DNA from: CAYWMD01 sp964458575
GTDB taxonomy: Bacteria > Verrucomicrobiota > Verrucomicrobiia > Limisphaerales > JADLHS01
Direction of reading: 5' to 3'
Length of the DNA: 43,911 nt
Assembly: GCA_964458575.1 (NCBI GenBank)
Contig: CAYWMD010000053.1
Coordinates: forward strand, 1-43,911
Positions within the stretch are counted from its first letter, which is position 1. The number at the start of each line of letters is the position of its first letter. Below are positions 24,635-32,983 of the stretch, piece by piece. The position numbers and the translations under genes were made by a program. The notes under the pieces were generated by a model. That model was not told the DNA's origin. It made no database searches and saw only the letters and a program-made list of their open reading frames with translations.

Positions 24635-24969
24635 GGGCAAATGATTCTGGAAGTGTCGCCAGTTTTTGGAATGCGCCCGGTCTCGGCCGCTTTCGTTTGG
24701 ACAACACGTGCAAAGTCGCAGCCGAAGGTGGCCGCGCTTCAAAACCCTTTGAGACTGTTCGACCATGGTTTGAAACAAGCAATACAAGCGCATGGCGGAG
24801 GTTGATATCGGATTGCCGAAGTCGCGTCCATAAATTTGGCGCTGCCGCCGGAGTGTCGCCGTCCCGACTTCAATCCGGCCGTCCGTTTGCGGAGAGATTT
24901 TGCTGTTTTGTCACCGAATTGTTTCCCGACCGTCGTTGTCCGGCCGCCGCCCCGTGCTACCATAACCTC

Positions 24970-25386
24970 ATGGCCAAACGCATTCTGATTGTGGACGACG
25001 AGCCCGAGTTTGCCGACCTCATCCGCTACCGTTTGCGGGACGACCGCTTCGAGTTTGAATACTCGCCGCGGGGCATGGACGCGCTCAACAAGCTCGCGCT
25101 GGCCCGGCCCGATGCCGTGCTGCTGGACGTATTGCTGCCAGACATGAACGGGCTCAAGGTTTGCGAGATCCTGAACCGCCGGTTCAACTCGCAGCCGTTG
25201 CCGGTCATTCTTGTCAGCGGTCTGGACAACACCGTGACCCGCACCGCCGGCCAGGAAGCGGGTGCGCACGGCTTTTTGAGCAAGCCGGTGAATTTCGCGC
25301 GATTGAAGCAGTTGCTCGAAGACGTGCTGACCAGCACCCCGTCAAAATCTTCGTGCCCCGAGCCTCTGGCATCCTTACGCGATTGA
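24970..25386 (+). CDS. single-domain response regulator (receiver)
   Basis: 138 aa. Receiver domain only: acidic pair DDE (9-11), phospho-acceptor D53 (VLLDVLLPDMNG), S83 and K105 (FLSKPVN). No output domain; the last 18 residues are unrelated and end in CPEPLASLRD. No histidine kinase lies in the window. A close paralogue lies at 40862-41257. Confidence 0.9.
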   Translation: MAKRILIVDDEPEFADLIRYRLRDDRFEFEYSPRGMDALNKLALARPDAVLLDVLLPDMNGLKVCEILNRRFNSQPLPVILVSGLDNTVTRTAGQEAGAHGFLSKPVNFARLKQLLEDVLTSTPSKSSCPEPLASLRD

Positions 25387-25418
25387 CGGCTCGCAAAACT
25401 GCAGCCTACCCGGGTCGA

Positions 25419-26471
25419 ATGAATTCCTTCCGTTTTGGCCGTGCCGGGTCAATACCGCACCGCGGCATGGTTCGGCTTCGATGGTGTGCTGGCCTGGTGT
25501 TGGTGCTGTCCGTCACCGCGCCGGCGTTCGCGCAAGAGATCCTGCCTTCGTGGAAGGAAGGGCCCGCAAAACAAAACATTTTAAAGTTTGTCGCCCAGGT
25601 GACAGACCGCAGTGGGCGCCTTTTTGTCCCGACGGCGGAACGCATCGCGGTCTTTGACAACGACGGGACGCTCTGGTGCGAGCAGCCGATCTATCCACAA
25701 TTCCGCTTCGGCATGGACCGGATGAAGTCGGTCGCGGCCAACTTTCCCGATCTCAAAGGCCGTGAGCCTTTTAAATCGGCCCTGGCCGACGACCCGGATG
25801 GCGTCGCCAGGACCAGCGTCCACGGCCTGATCGAGTTGACCACCGCGATTCACGGCGGATTGACCACGGATGAATTTGACGCGGTTGTAAACCGCTGGCT
25901 GGGCACAGCGAAGCATCCGCGCTTTCAACAGCCGTACACGAATTGTGTTTACCTGCCCATGCTGGAGCTGCTGGCATATCTCGGGGCCAATGGATTCAAA
26001 ACCTACATCGTCTCGGGGGGAGCGCTGGAGTTCATGCGGCCGTGGACGGAGCAGGTTTATGGCCTGCCGCCGGAACAAATCATCGGCAGCACGGTGAAAA
26101 CGAAGCTGGAAATGCGCAACGGCTCCTCCGTGATCGTGCGCCAGCCGGAAATCGAGTTGCTCAACGACAAGGAGGAGAAGGTGCTCTCGATTCAAAAAGT
26201 GATTGGTCGCCGGCCCATCGCCGCGTTCGGCAATTCGGACGGCGATCTGCCCATGCTCCAATGGACGGCGGCGGGCCGCGGAGCGCGGTTGTGTGTTTAC
26301 ATTCACCACACCGACGCCGCGCGCGAGTATGCGTATGATCGCAAAGCCTCAACCGGGCGGTTGGACAAGGGTTTGGACGTAGCGCGCGCGCGGAACTGGT
26401 CGGTGGTGGACATGCAAAGGGATTGGCAGCGGATTTTCCGGTTTGTCGAACGCGGGGCGATTCGAAACTGA
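25419..26471 (+). CDS. exported HAD-superfamily phosphatase
   Basis: 350 aa. A signal peptide lies at about residues 17-39 (LRWCAGLVLVLSVTAPAFA); the alternative ATG at 25467 would remove the 16 residues before it and may be the true start. HAD motif I is D80-NDGT (AVFDNDGTLW), a YIVSGG motif II follows, and FGNSDGDLPML is motif IV. The pattern resembles phosphoserine-phosphatase-like HAD enzymes. Located in the periplasm, it probably releases phosphate from small esters. It follows the receiver by 32 bp; coupling of the two is not shown. Confidence 0.82.
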   Translation: MNSFRFGRAGSIPHRGMVRLRWCAGLVLVLSVTAPAFAQEILPSWKEGPAKQNILKFVAQVTDRSGRLFVPTAERIAVFDNDGTLWCEQPIYPQFRFGMDRMKSVAANFPDLKGREPFKSALADDPDGVARTSVHGLIELTTAIHGGLTTDEFDAVVNRWLGTAKHPRFQQPYTNCVYLPMLELLAYLGANGFKTYIVSGGALEFMRPWTEQVYGLPPEQIIGSTVKTKLEMRNGSSVIVRQPEIELLNDKEEKVLSIQKVIGRRPIAAFGNSDGDLPMLQWTAAGRGARLCVYIHHTDAAREYAYDRKASTGRLDKGLDVARARNWSVVDMQRDWQRIFRFVERGAIRN

Positions 26472-26564
26472 GTTCCGTTCGTCAGGAAGTAAACGAGTTC
26501 ACGGTTCCATTTCCTTCAAATAATTGTCGCCGCTGACGCGGGCGCCTGACATGTTCTTGGGGCA

Positions 26565-28349
26565 ATGAACCTCGTTATTTCGATTCCACGAGCGCTGGTC
26601 CTGGTCGCGACGCTGACGGTTTTTTCCTGTCCTGCGCGCGATTCGATGCTTTTGACCGCTGCGGATCCGCACGCCTGCCAAGTCTTTTCCGTGGCGGGTG
26701 ACGGTTCGTTGTCGCTCAGGGATGGCGCGGTCCAGGCGGTCACCGGCTGTGTCAAACGCTGGAGCGGAAAGGAATTGCCCGTTGTGGAGATCAAGGCGGG
26801 TAAACGACTGCCCAAGGGGTCGGGCATTGTGCTGGCAACTTTCGATGAACTGCGCACCGTGGCGCCGGACGTGATTCGCAAGAGCGGCGAGATCAGCAAA
26901 GTCAAAACCGCGGATGAACACGGCTTTGCGATCGCCCCGGTCGGGGACAAGGTTTTCGTGGTGTCGCGGTCGGCGCGGGGCGTTTACAACGGCGCGGTTT
27001 ACCTGCGCGATTTCCTGATTGACGGTCCGGCGGACAAGCTGGTTTTGCGAGCCGAGCCGCTCTTGCGCGAGCCCTTCATGAAAGGTCGCCCGGCCTACAC
27101 GCTTTCCATCTGGGGCAACGAGGCGGAATACACGGCGGCGGATTGGCGCAGTATTTTTCAAGCTTACGCGCGGGATGGAATTGACCGGATTTATTTCTGG
27201 GTTTCGGGTCATTTCCCCAGCGTGAAATATCCGCAGACCTACAAGTGCGCCGATGGCCCGTGGGACACCACGGTCAACAGCCGCATCGGCACCATCGCGG
27301 ACCAGCGCGCCATCATCCGGCATGCGCACGACTTGGGGATGAAAATCTACCTCGGCGGCGGCATGGGCGGCTGGTGCGGCACGGGCCTGATCACGAACAA
27401 AAAACCCGGCACGATGAAAACCGGCCCCGGCGACGCCCCCGGCTCGTTGTGCCCGTCCAATCTCGAATCCCGCACCGCGTTGAGGGAATATTACGTCGAG
27501 ATGTTCGACGCGTTGCCGGAAGCGGACGGGGTTTACATCGAACTGGCGGAAGAATGGGGCGAGTGTCTTTGTCCGGATTGCGCGAAGCCGATTGATCAAT
27601 CCGGTTCCAAGCAATTCGGCCGCTCCCTGCTCACACTCGCGCAGGCGATTGCGGATGAAATCCGCCGCAAACATCCGCACGCCAAATTTGCGTTCACGGT
27701 GGGCTACGATGAACACGCGCACGATCCGGCGTTTTACCAGATGCTCCGCAAGATGGGCGACGACCATTACGAGTGGATGGAAGCGCGCGGTCGGTGGGAG
27801 TTCGCGGGGCCGGGTGGCAAGGACCTGCCCGCGGCGCATTTCTCCCGGCATGTGATGAAGTGGAAGCAATGGTACAACCTGCCGCTCGAAACCCTGGTCC
27901 AGGAGGCGAATCGTGCGGCCCGCTCGGATTTCTACGGGATGATTATTTCATTCGAGCCGGGTTTTGCGTCGGGATCGTTCTACAAGACCATCCCCTTTCC
28001 CACCGATTTGTTGCCCTACATTTTGACCGGCTTTGCCTGTCGCGAAATGACGTGGTCACCGACGCTGACCCTTGCGGATTTGAAGCAACGCGCGGGCGCG
28101 CGATTCTTTGGTCGCGATGCCGCCCCGGGATTGGCGGAGGATCTCTGGGCTTTGCGGGAAATCATCCGCGCGTCCACGGGCAAAAAGCTGATGCCGGAGG
28201 CGCGCATTCGGGAACTGACGCGCATTTCGGACACGGTGGAAGCCGCCTGGCCCACCGCGAGCCCGAAAACGCGGGAAGGGCTCGCATTGATGCGAAGAGC
28301 CATCACCGAAACGCGGAAACACGCAGGGTTGGCGCCAAGCAATCCCTGA
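26565..28349 (+). CDS. secreted glycoside-hydrolase-like protein
   Basis: 594 aa. The signal-like N-terminus (residues 1-24) is followed by a domain like the N-terminal alpha/beta domain of glucuronidases and hexosaminidases (IVLATFDEL through SRSARGVYNGAVYLRDFL). A TIM-barrel-like part then has DGIDRIYFWVSGHFPS, an acidic cluster YIELAEEWGECLCPDC (E residues as candidate catalytic acids plus a CxCxxC) and AFTVGYDEHAH. The family resembles DUF4838/GH-like proteins of Verrucomicrobiota and Planctomycetota. Sugar specificity cannot be read. A 94-bp spacer separates it from the HAD gene. Confidence 0.65.
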   Translation: MNLVISIPRALVLVATLTVFSCPARDSMLLTAADPHACQVFSVAGDGSLSLRDGAVQAVTGCVKRWSGKELPVVEIKAGKRLPKGSGIVLATFDELRTVAPDVIRKSGEISKVKTADEHGFAIAPVGDKVFVVSRSARGVYNGAVYLRDFLIDGPADKLVLRAEPLLREPFMKGRPAYTLSIWGNEAEYTAADWRSIFQAYARDGIDRIYFWVSGHFPSVKYPQTYKCADGPWDTTVNSRIGTIADQRAIIRHAHDLGMKIYLGGGMGGWCGTGLITNKKPGTMKTGPGDAPGSLCPSNLESRTALREYYVEMFDALPEADGVYIELAEEWGECLCPDCAKPIDQSGSKQFGRSLLTLAQAIADEIRRKHPHAKFAFTVGYDEHAHDPAFYQMLRKMGDDHYEWMEARGRWEFAGPGGKDLPAAHFSRHVMKWKQWYNLPLETLVQEANRAARSDFYGMIISFEPGFASGSFYKTIPFPTDLLPYILTGFACREMTWSPTLTLADLKQRAGARFFGRDAAPGLAEDLWALREIIRASTGKKLMPEARIRELTRISDTVEAAWPTASPKTREGLALMRRAITETRKHAGLAPSNP

Positions 28350-28931
28350 GTCCGCCGACTCTCCGGCTGCGGCGCGATTGAATCGTGGCGGGTTTAACTT
28401 CTCACCAGCTCGAATCTGCGAGCCTCGAGGCGTCGCAAGTCACAAGTGGCGAAAACGGCGACTCACGGACGATCGTTTCCAAGTGACGCCGCTTCTGCCA
28501 CCAGCAGGGCAGCTTTGAACGCACACGTTCACGATGGGCAAGGAGCTTGAGGAATACTTCCGAGGTTCGCTTGTTGGTTTTCATCGTTTCGAAATGTTGA
28601 TCCGAATTCGCAACCCGGCTGGAGCGACCCTCCAGCGCGTGGCGTTGCGCGTCCGGCCGGGTGGCAAGGAGCGGTGGTTGGCGGGTGCGTGAAAACCGCC
28701 TTGCACTGCGTCACTTCGATAATGAAGTAGCTGGCTTCAAATTCCGAGATGGGCACGGTGTTGCGCATTCGCCCTCATTACACCCCGGCCCGGCGACGGG
28801 CGCATGGCGGGCGGGTTACGAAGCGGTGAATTCCGGCGAAGCCTCCGCACCGATTCTACGCCTCTTTCATTGTCACGAAGTTGTAACAGTTCCGCCACGG
28901 AACCGTCGCAGGGGGTTGGAATCCTGCTGGC
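28350..28931. other. 582-bp gap with hairpins, no convincing gene
   Basis: Contains CTGGAG-CGACC-CTCCAG (28619-28635) and a GCCTCGAGGC palindrome at about 28422-28431, both without T-runs. The sequence has repeat-like character similar to other spacers here. A 60-codon minus-strand frame (28402-28584) is open but shows no supporting motif. The promoter of the TonB cluster should lie near the right edge. Confidence 0.45.
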
Positions 28932-29687
28932 GTGAACTCTGGAATTTTGATTACAAGCATGGTGTTGTTTGCGGTGGCTGGTAACGCGGCGGAGTCCTCT
29001 TTGGCCAAGACGCGGACGACGTTGGAACAGTGGGTGGAAACGCGCCAGTTGATTTCCAAAACCCGCAGCGACTGGCAGACGGACAAGGAAACGCTGGAGC
29101 AAACGCGGCAATTATTCGACCGCGAACTGAAGCAGGTCGCGGAGCAGATGGCCAAGCTCTCCACCAACAATGTCCAGGTGGAAAAAGAACGCGCCGAAGC
29201 CGAGGCGTCGCTCAAGGCGTCCAACGAAGCGCTCGACCGCGCCCGGCAGTTCGCGGCCGGGTTCGAGGGCAAGGTCGCGAAGCTTGTCCCACAACTGCCC
29301 GTGCCATTGCAGGAAATTCTCAAACCGTCGCTCGCGCGCCTGCCCGCAGACACCGCCACCACCAAGATGCCCGTCACGGAGCGCATCCAGGTGCTGGTCG
29401 GCGTCCTCAACGAGGTGGACAAGTTCAACAACGCCGTGAATCTCTTCAGCGAGAAACGCAAAAATGAAAAAGGCGAGGAGGTCGCCGTCGAAACCGTTTA
29501 CGTGGGTTTGGGCGCGGCGTATTTCGTGAATGACGCCAACAATTTCGCCGGCACGGGCGCTCCCGGCCCGAACGGCTGGGAGTGGACGATCAAATCCGAA
29601 ATCTCCGCGCCCGTCCGGGAAGTCGTCCAGATTTACCGCAACGAGCGCCCCGCCAAATTTGTCGCTCTACCCGCCACCATCCGATGA
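28932..29687 (+). CDS. DUF3450 periplasmic coiled-coil protein of the TonB system
   Basis: 251 aa. A short leader (SGILITSMVLFAVAGNA) precedes a long coiled coil (about 25-110: TLEQTRQLFDRELKQVAEQ and following). The C-terminal part has the DUF3450 pattern LLVGVLNEVDKFN-like and VYVGLGAAYFVN, with GWEWTIKSEI near the end. DUF3450 proteins accompany TtpC-ExbBD-TonB systems of Gammaproteobacteria such as Vibrio TonB2. The start is GTG. It overlaps the TtpC-like gene by ATGA at 29684, indicating coupling. Confidence 0.82.
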   Translation: MNSGILITSMVLFAVAGNAAESSLAKTRTTLEQWVETRQLISKTRSDWQTDKETLEQTRQLFDRELKQVAEQMAKLSTNNVQVEKERAEAEASLKASNEALDRARQFAAGFEGKVAKLVPQLPVPLQEILKPSLARLPADTATTKMPVTERIQVLVGVLNEVDKFNNAVNLFSEKRKNEKGEEVAVETVYVGLGAAYFVNDANNFAGTGAPGPNGWEWTIKSEISAPVREVVQIYRNERPAKFVALPATIR

Positions 29688-31189
29688 GCACTGTTTTCAA
29701 ATTGAACTTCTCTGTGAACCGGAGCGCGACAGTCCCGGTCGCAGCATCGTCGCGAAGCAGGTTGGCTTGGATTTGGAGTTCGATCTCCCGCCCGACCGCT
29801 GCGGCCGGGAGGGCCGGGCTCCTGATGCTGGCGATGTCATCATTCAGCGTGGTCGCCCAGGATTTGGATGCCGCCGCATCGGGCGCCGCGGCCGATCTGC
29901 AGAAGGCGCTGGCGGATTTGACGACGGCCCGGCAGGAGGTTGAAGCCGAACGCCTGCCGCTGGCGAAGCAGCTCACGGCGATGGAGCAACAGTTGATTGA
30001 CAGCAAGGCCGCCTTCGCCAAGGCGCAGCGCTTCCAGGAAAATCAACTCGTCGAGCTGAACGCCCTCAAGGCCGAGGCGAAGCTTCGCGCCGACGAGGTC
30101 AAATACATTGACTCGTTGGTGGCCGAATACACAAAGGCATTCCGCTCGCGGTTGAGCTTCATCGAAGAGCCACGCTACAAGGCGAAATTCGACGCGATCG
30201 AGAAAGCGGCCGCCGCGGCAGATTTGCCGCCCGCCGATGAATTTTCGCAACGCGCGATTCTCTTTGAGACGTCGCTTACGCGCAGCGAGGCCGCGCTGGG
30301 CGGAGAATTATTTGAAGGCAAGGCGCTCGACAATCAGGGGCGGCTTCAGTCTGGCAAAGTCGCGTTGATCGGTCCGGTGGCCGCGTTTGCCGGCGGCGGC
30401 ACGGCGGGTTTGCTCCAACAGGAATTGAACAAGGCCGATCCCAGCGTGGCGGGCGCGGACGAGAAACTTGTGGAGGCCAGTCGCGCGCTCGCAACCGCCG
30501 GGTCCGGGCAGTTGGCGTTGGACGCCACGCTGGGCAACGCTTTCAAGCTCGCGGCGATGCATGAGAGTTTTTACGACCAGCTCGTCAAGGGCGGTTGGGC
30601 CATCATCCCGCTGCTGGCCTTGGGGCTGGCGGTCGTGGTGGTGGCGCTGGTGAAATGGCTCCAGCTTTCGCGCATCCCGATGGCCAAGGAGCGTGATCTG
30701 CAAGTTGTCCTGGGCCACATCGAGATTAACGACAAGCCCAACGCCCTCGCGCACGCGCGCCGCATTCCCGGGCTGACGGGTGGTCTGCTCGTGGCGGCCA
30801 TCGAGCATCTCGACGAGAAGAAGGAATATATCGAGGAGATTCTCTACGAAAAAATGCTCCACGCGCGCACGAAACTGGAGCGCGGCATTCCGTTCCTCGC
30901 ACTGGCGGCCACGACCGGCCCGCTGTTGGGCCTGCTCGGCACGGTCATGGGCATGATCGCCACGTTCAAGACGATTTCCAGTTTCGGCAGCGGTGACCCC
31001 AAATTGCTGGCCGCGGGCATTTCCGAGGCGCTGATTTGCACGGCCACGGGCATGGCGATTGCCATTCCCGCGCTCCTCTTCCACGCGTTTCTCAGCCGGA
31101 AGGCCAAGAGCATCATCGGCGGCATGGAGCAAACCGCCGTCGGTTTCATCAACGGCATTCCGGACACTGAAAAACCCGCTTTCATGTAA
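29684..31189 (+). CDS. TtpC-like ExbB/TolQ proton-channel protein with extended N-terminus
   Basis: 501 aa. A periplasmic coiled coil (about 60-150) precedes an ExbB/TolQ domain with transmembrane helices at about 305-328, 410-440 and 460-475; LGLLGTVMGMIATFKT and AGISEALICTATGMAIAIPALL are the signature blocks. This layout matches TtpC of TonB2 systems. Residues about 13-47 are encoded by a 102-bp palindromic element (29721-29822) which splits the export signal: FKLNFSVN before it, LMLAMSSFSVVAQ after. The insertion is 34 codons exactly, so the frame survives. Whether export still works is an open question. The ATG overlaps the DUF3450 stop (ATGA). Confidence 0.88.
   Translation: MSTVFKLNFSVNRSATVPVAASSRSRLAWIWSSISRPTAAAGRAGLLMLAMSSFSVVAQDLDAAASGAAADLQKALADLTTARQEVEAERLPLAKQLTAMEQQLIDSKAAFAKAQRFQENQLVELNALKAEAKLRADEVKYIDSLVAEYTKAFRSRLSFIEEPRYKAKFDAIEKAAAAADLPPADEFSQRAILFETSLTRSEAALGGELFEGKALDNQGRLQSGKVALIGPVAAFAGGGTAGLLQQELNKADPSVAGADEKLVEASRALATAGSGQLALDATLGNAFKLAAMHESFYDQLVKGGWAIIPLLALGLAVVVVALVKWLQLSRIPMAKERDLQVVLGHIEINDKPNALAHARRIPGLTGGLLVAAIEHLDEKKEYIEEILYEKMLHARTKLERGIPFLALAATTGPLLGLLGTVMGMIATFKTISSFGSGDPKLLAAGISEALICTATGMAIAIPALLFHAFLSRKAKSIIGGMEQTAVGFINGIPDTEKPAFM
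29721..29822. repeat. 102-bp palindromic element, family D copy 2 (inside the TtpC-like gene)
   Basis: Ends GGAGCGCGACAGTCCCGG and, reversed, GGAGCCCGGCCCTCCCGG match over 25 bp with about six differences. The left arm GTCCCGGTCGCAGCA is shared with the element at 15383-15486. Its length is a multiple of three. Confidence 0.75.
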
Positions 31190-31210
31190 CGAACCTCAAC
31201 CTCAAATCCT

Positions 31211-31900
31211 ATGAACGACATCCTGCATCAAGTTTGGCACACGTGGAGCACCGGCGGCTGGGTCATGGCTGCCCTGGCCCTTATCGCGGTCATCGCCTAC
31301 GCCACCGGCACACGCCTCCTGCTTTTTCTCCACCACCGCGGTCTAACCAAAGTCACCGAGGCCGACCTGCGGCGTTGGGTGGCGAAACCCGCCGAGTCAC
31401 CGGCTCATTTTCGCGAGTTGATCCGTTACACGCAGGACGATGTGCGTTCGATGAAAGACATCGAAGGCCGTTTCCGCGAGGTGGAAGCCGCCAAGGTCCC
31501 GGAGGTGGACCGGCGTCTGGCGTTTCTCAACATCATGGTGGTGGCCGCGCCGCTGTTTGGGTTGCTCGGGACGGTGCTGGGCATGCTCCTGACGTTCAAA
31601 GCCATTGGCGTCGGCGGCAGTTCCACGTCGGAAGTCATCGCCCGCGGCATCAGTGAGGCGCTGGTTTGCACCCAGACCGGCATGATGGTCGCCATTCCCG
31701 GCATGGTGCTGGCATTCGTCGCCAAACGCTGGCGCAACGAATACGTCGCCTTTCTCGCGCGATTGGAAGGCATCACGCTCCGCCATTTCCGGCCCGAATT
31801 CCACGGCATGACGCGGGTCTTTGTCCGCGAAAAGAATGCGACCGGGACCCCGGCCGAAATCCGCGCCGCCGCCACCGCGACTGAACCCGTCCTCGCATGA
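31211..31900 (+). CDS. exbB: ExbB/TolQ-family proton channel protein
   Basis: 229 aa. Three transmembrane helices (about 17-38, 112-135, 155-175) and the signature AAPLFGLLGTVLGMLLTFKAI followed by RGISEALVCTQTGMMVAIPGMVL. It forms the proton channel with ExbD that energises TonB in the inner membrane. It lies 21 bp after the TtpC-like gene and overlaps exbD by ATGA. Use of the ExbB name reflects the TonB context. Confidence 0.92.
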   Translation: MNDILHQVWHTWSTGGWVMAALALIAVIAYATGTRLLLFLHHRGLTKVTEADLRRWVAKPAESPAHFRELIRYTQDDVRSMKDIEGRFREVEAAKVPEVDRRLAFLNIMVVAAPLFGLLGTVLGMLLTFKAIGVGGSSTSEVIARGISEALVCTQTGMMVAIPGMVLAFVAKRWRNEYVAFLARLEGITLRHFRPEFHGMTRVFVREKNATGTPAEIRAAATATEPVLA

Positions 31901-32301
31901 GATTCCGCCGCACGCTGGCCGAACCGGAAGAGCCAACTGAGCTGAACCTGATCCCGCTCATTGACGTGATCATGTTCCTGCTCATCTTCTTTGTTTCGAC
32001 CACCAGCTTCATCGAAGAACCGGGCGTGGAGGTGGACAAACCGCAGGCCGCCAGCGCGACGCAGGTCGAGAAGAACAGCATCATCTTCGCCGTCACGAGC
32101 GATGGCAAGATTGCCTACGGCGGCAAGGAAATCGGTCTGGGCGGCGTGCGGCCCACGGTCAAACGCCTGTGCGCGAAGGAAGCGCTGCCCGTGGTGATTC
32201 AAGCCGATCAAAAATCCATGTCCGGCGTGCTCATCCGCGTCATTGACGAAGCCAAGCTCGGCGGCGCCAAGGACGTGAGTCTGGCCACCCAGCGAGGTTG
32301 A
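31897..32301 (+). CDS. exbD: ExbD/TolR-family protein
   Basis: 134 aa. A short cytoplasmic N-terminus, one transmembrane helix carrying the proton-pathway aspartate D23 (NLIPLIDVIMFLLIFFV), then a periplasmic domain ending GGAKDVSLATQ. This is the standard ExbD layout and length. The start overlaps exbB as ATGA. Confidence 0.93.
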   Translation: MRFRRTLAEPEEPTELNLIPLIDVIMFLLIFFVSTTSFIEEPGVEVDKPQAASATQVEKNSIIFAVTSDGKIAYGGKEIGLGGVRPTVKRLCAKEALPVVIQADQKSMSGVLIRVIDEAKLGGAKDVSLATQRG

Positions 32302-32317
32302 ACTTTCGCCGCCAACG

Positions 32318-32983
32318 ATGCGAAAGGTTTATCAAAATGAAAAAAGCGCCACCGGCCTCGCGATGTCCGTGTTCTTCGCCGTGGGGTTGACGGCGCTGCT
32401 GTTCGTCACCCTGCCGTTTGCGCACCGGCTGGCGCGGCCCGAGCCCGGACTTGAATTGCGCAAAGCCTCCGCCGCCGAGTTGCCGCCGCCGGACAAAGAG
32501 GAAGCCCCGCCGCCGCCCGTGGAAGAGAATCGTCCGCCGGAATCCAAACCGGAACCGCAACTGGCCGAGATGCAGCAGCAAATTCCCCTGACCGCCGATC
32601 TGGAAATCGCGGCGGGCGCCGGCGGCGCGCTCGCGGGCTTTGGAGAAAATCTTCGCGCGCTCACCACCGCCGAGGTCGCGACGCAGGACGCCTTTGACGT
32701 GTCCGATCTGGAAAAACGCCCGGAGGCCGTGTCACAGGTTGCGCCTACCTACCCGGCGGAACTGCGCAAGGCCAAGATTGAGGGCGTCGTCACGCTGGTG
32801 TTCGTGCTCAACGAAACAGGCCGCGTGGAAGATCCGCGTGTGGAAAACTCGTCACGCCCGGAATTTGAGAAACCCGCGCTGGAGGCGATACGCAAGTGGC
32901 GTTTCCGGCCCGGCGAAAAAGACGGCCAGCCGGTGCGCTCTTATGTCCGCATCCCGATGCGGTTCCGTGTTTCCGCCGGATGA
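32318..32983 (+). CDS. tonB: TonB-family energy transducer
   Basis: 221 aa. A cytoplasmic start and one transmembrane helix (about 14-36), then a Pro-rich periplasmic spacer (PPPDKEEAPPPPVEENRPPE), then a TonB C-terminal domain (about 135-221: AELRKAKIEGVVTLVFVLNE, SSRPEFEKPALEAIRKWRF, VRIPMRFRV). It carries energy from ExbBD to outer-membrane receptors such as the one encoded downstream. Its stop overlaps the TPR gene by ATGA at 32980. Confidence 0.9.
   Translation: MRKVYQNEKSATGLAMSVFFAVGLTALLFVTLPFAHRLARPEPGLELRKASAAELPPPDKEEAPPPPVEENRPPESKPEPQLAEMQQQIPLTADLEIAAGAGGALAGFGENLRALTTAEVATQDAFDVSDLEKRPEAVSQVAPTYPAELRKAKIEGVVTLVFVLNETGRVEDPRVENSSRPEFEKPALEAIRKWRFRPGEKDGQPVRSYVRIPMRFRVSAG

Noticed and set aside
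28402..28584. 60-codon open frame on the minus strand in the gap before the TonB cluster
   Set aside because: No ribosome site, motif or membrane span, and its 3' part overlaps palindromic, repeat-like sequence.
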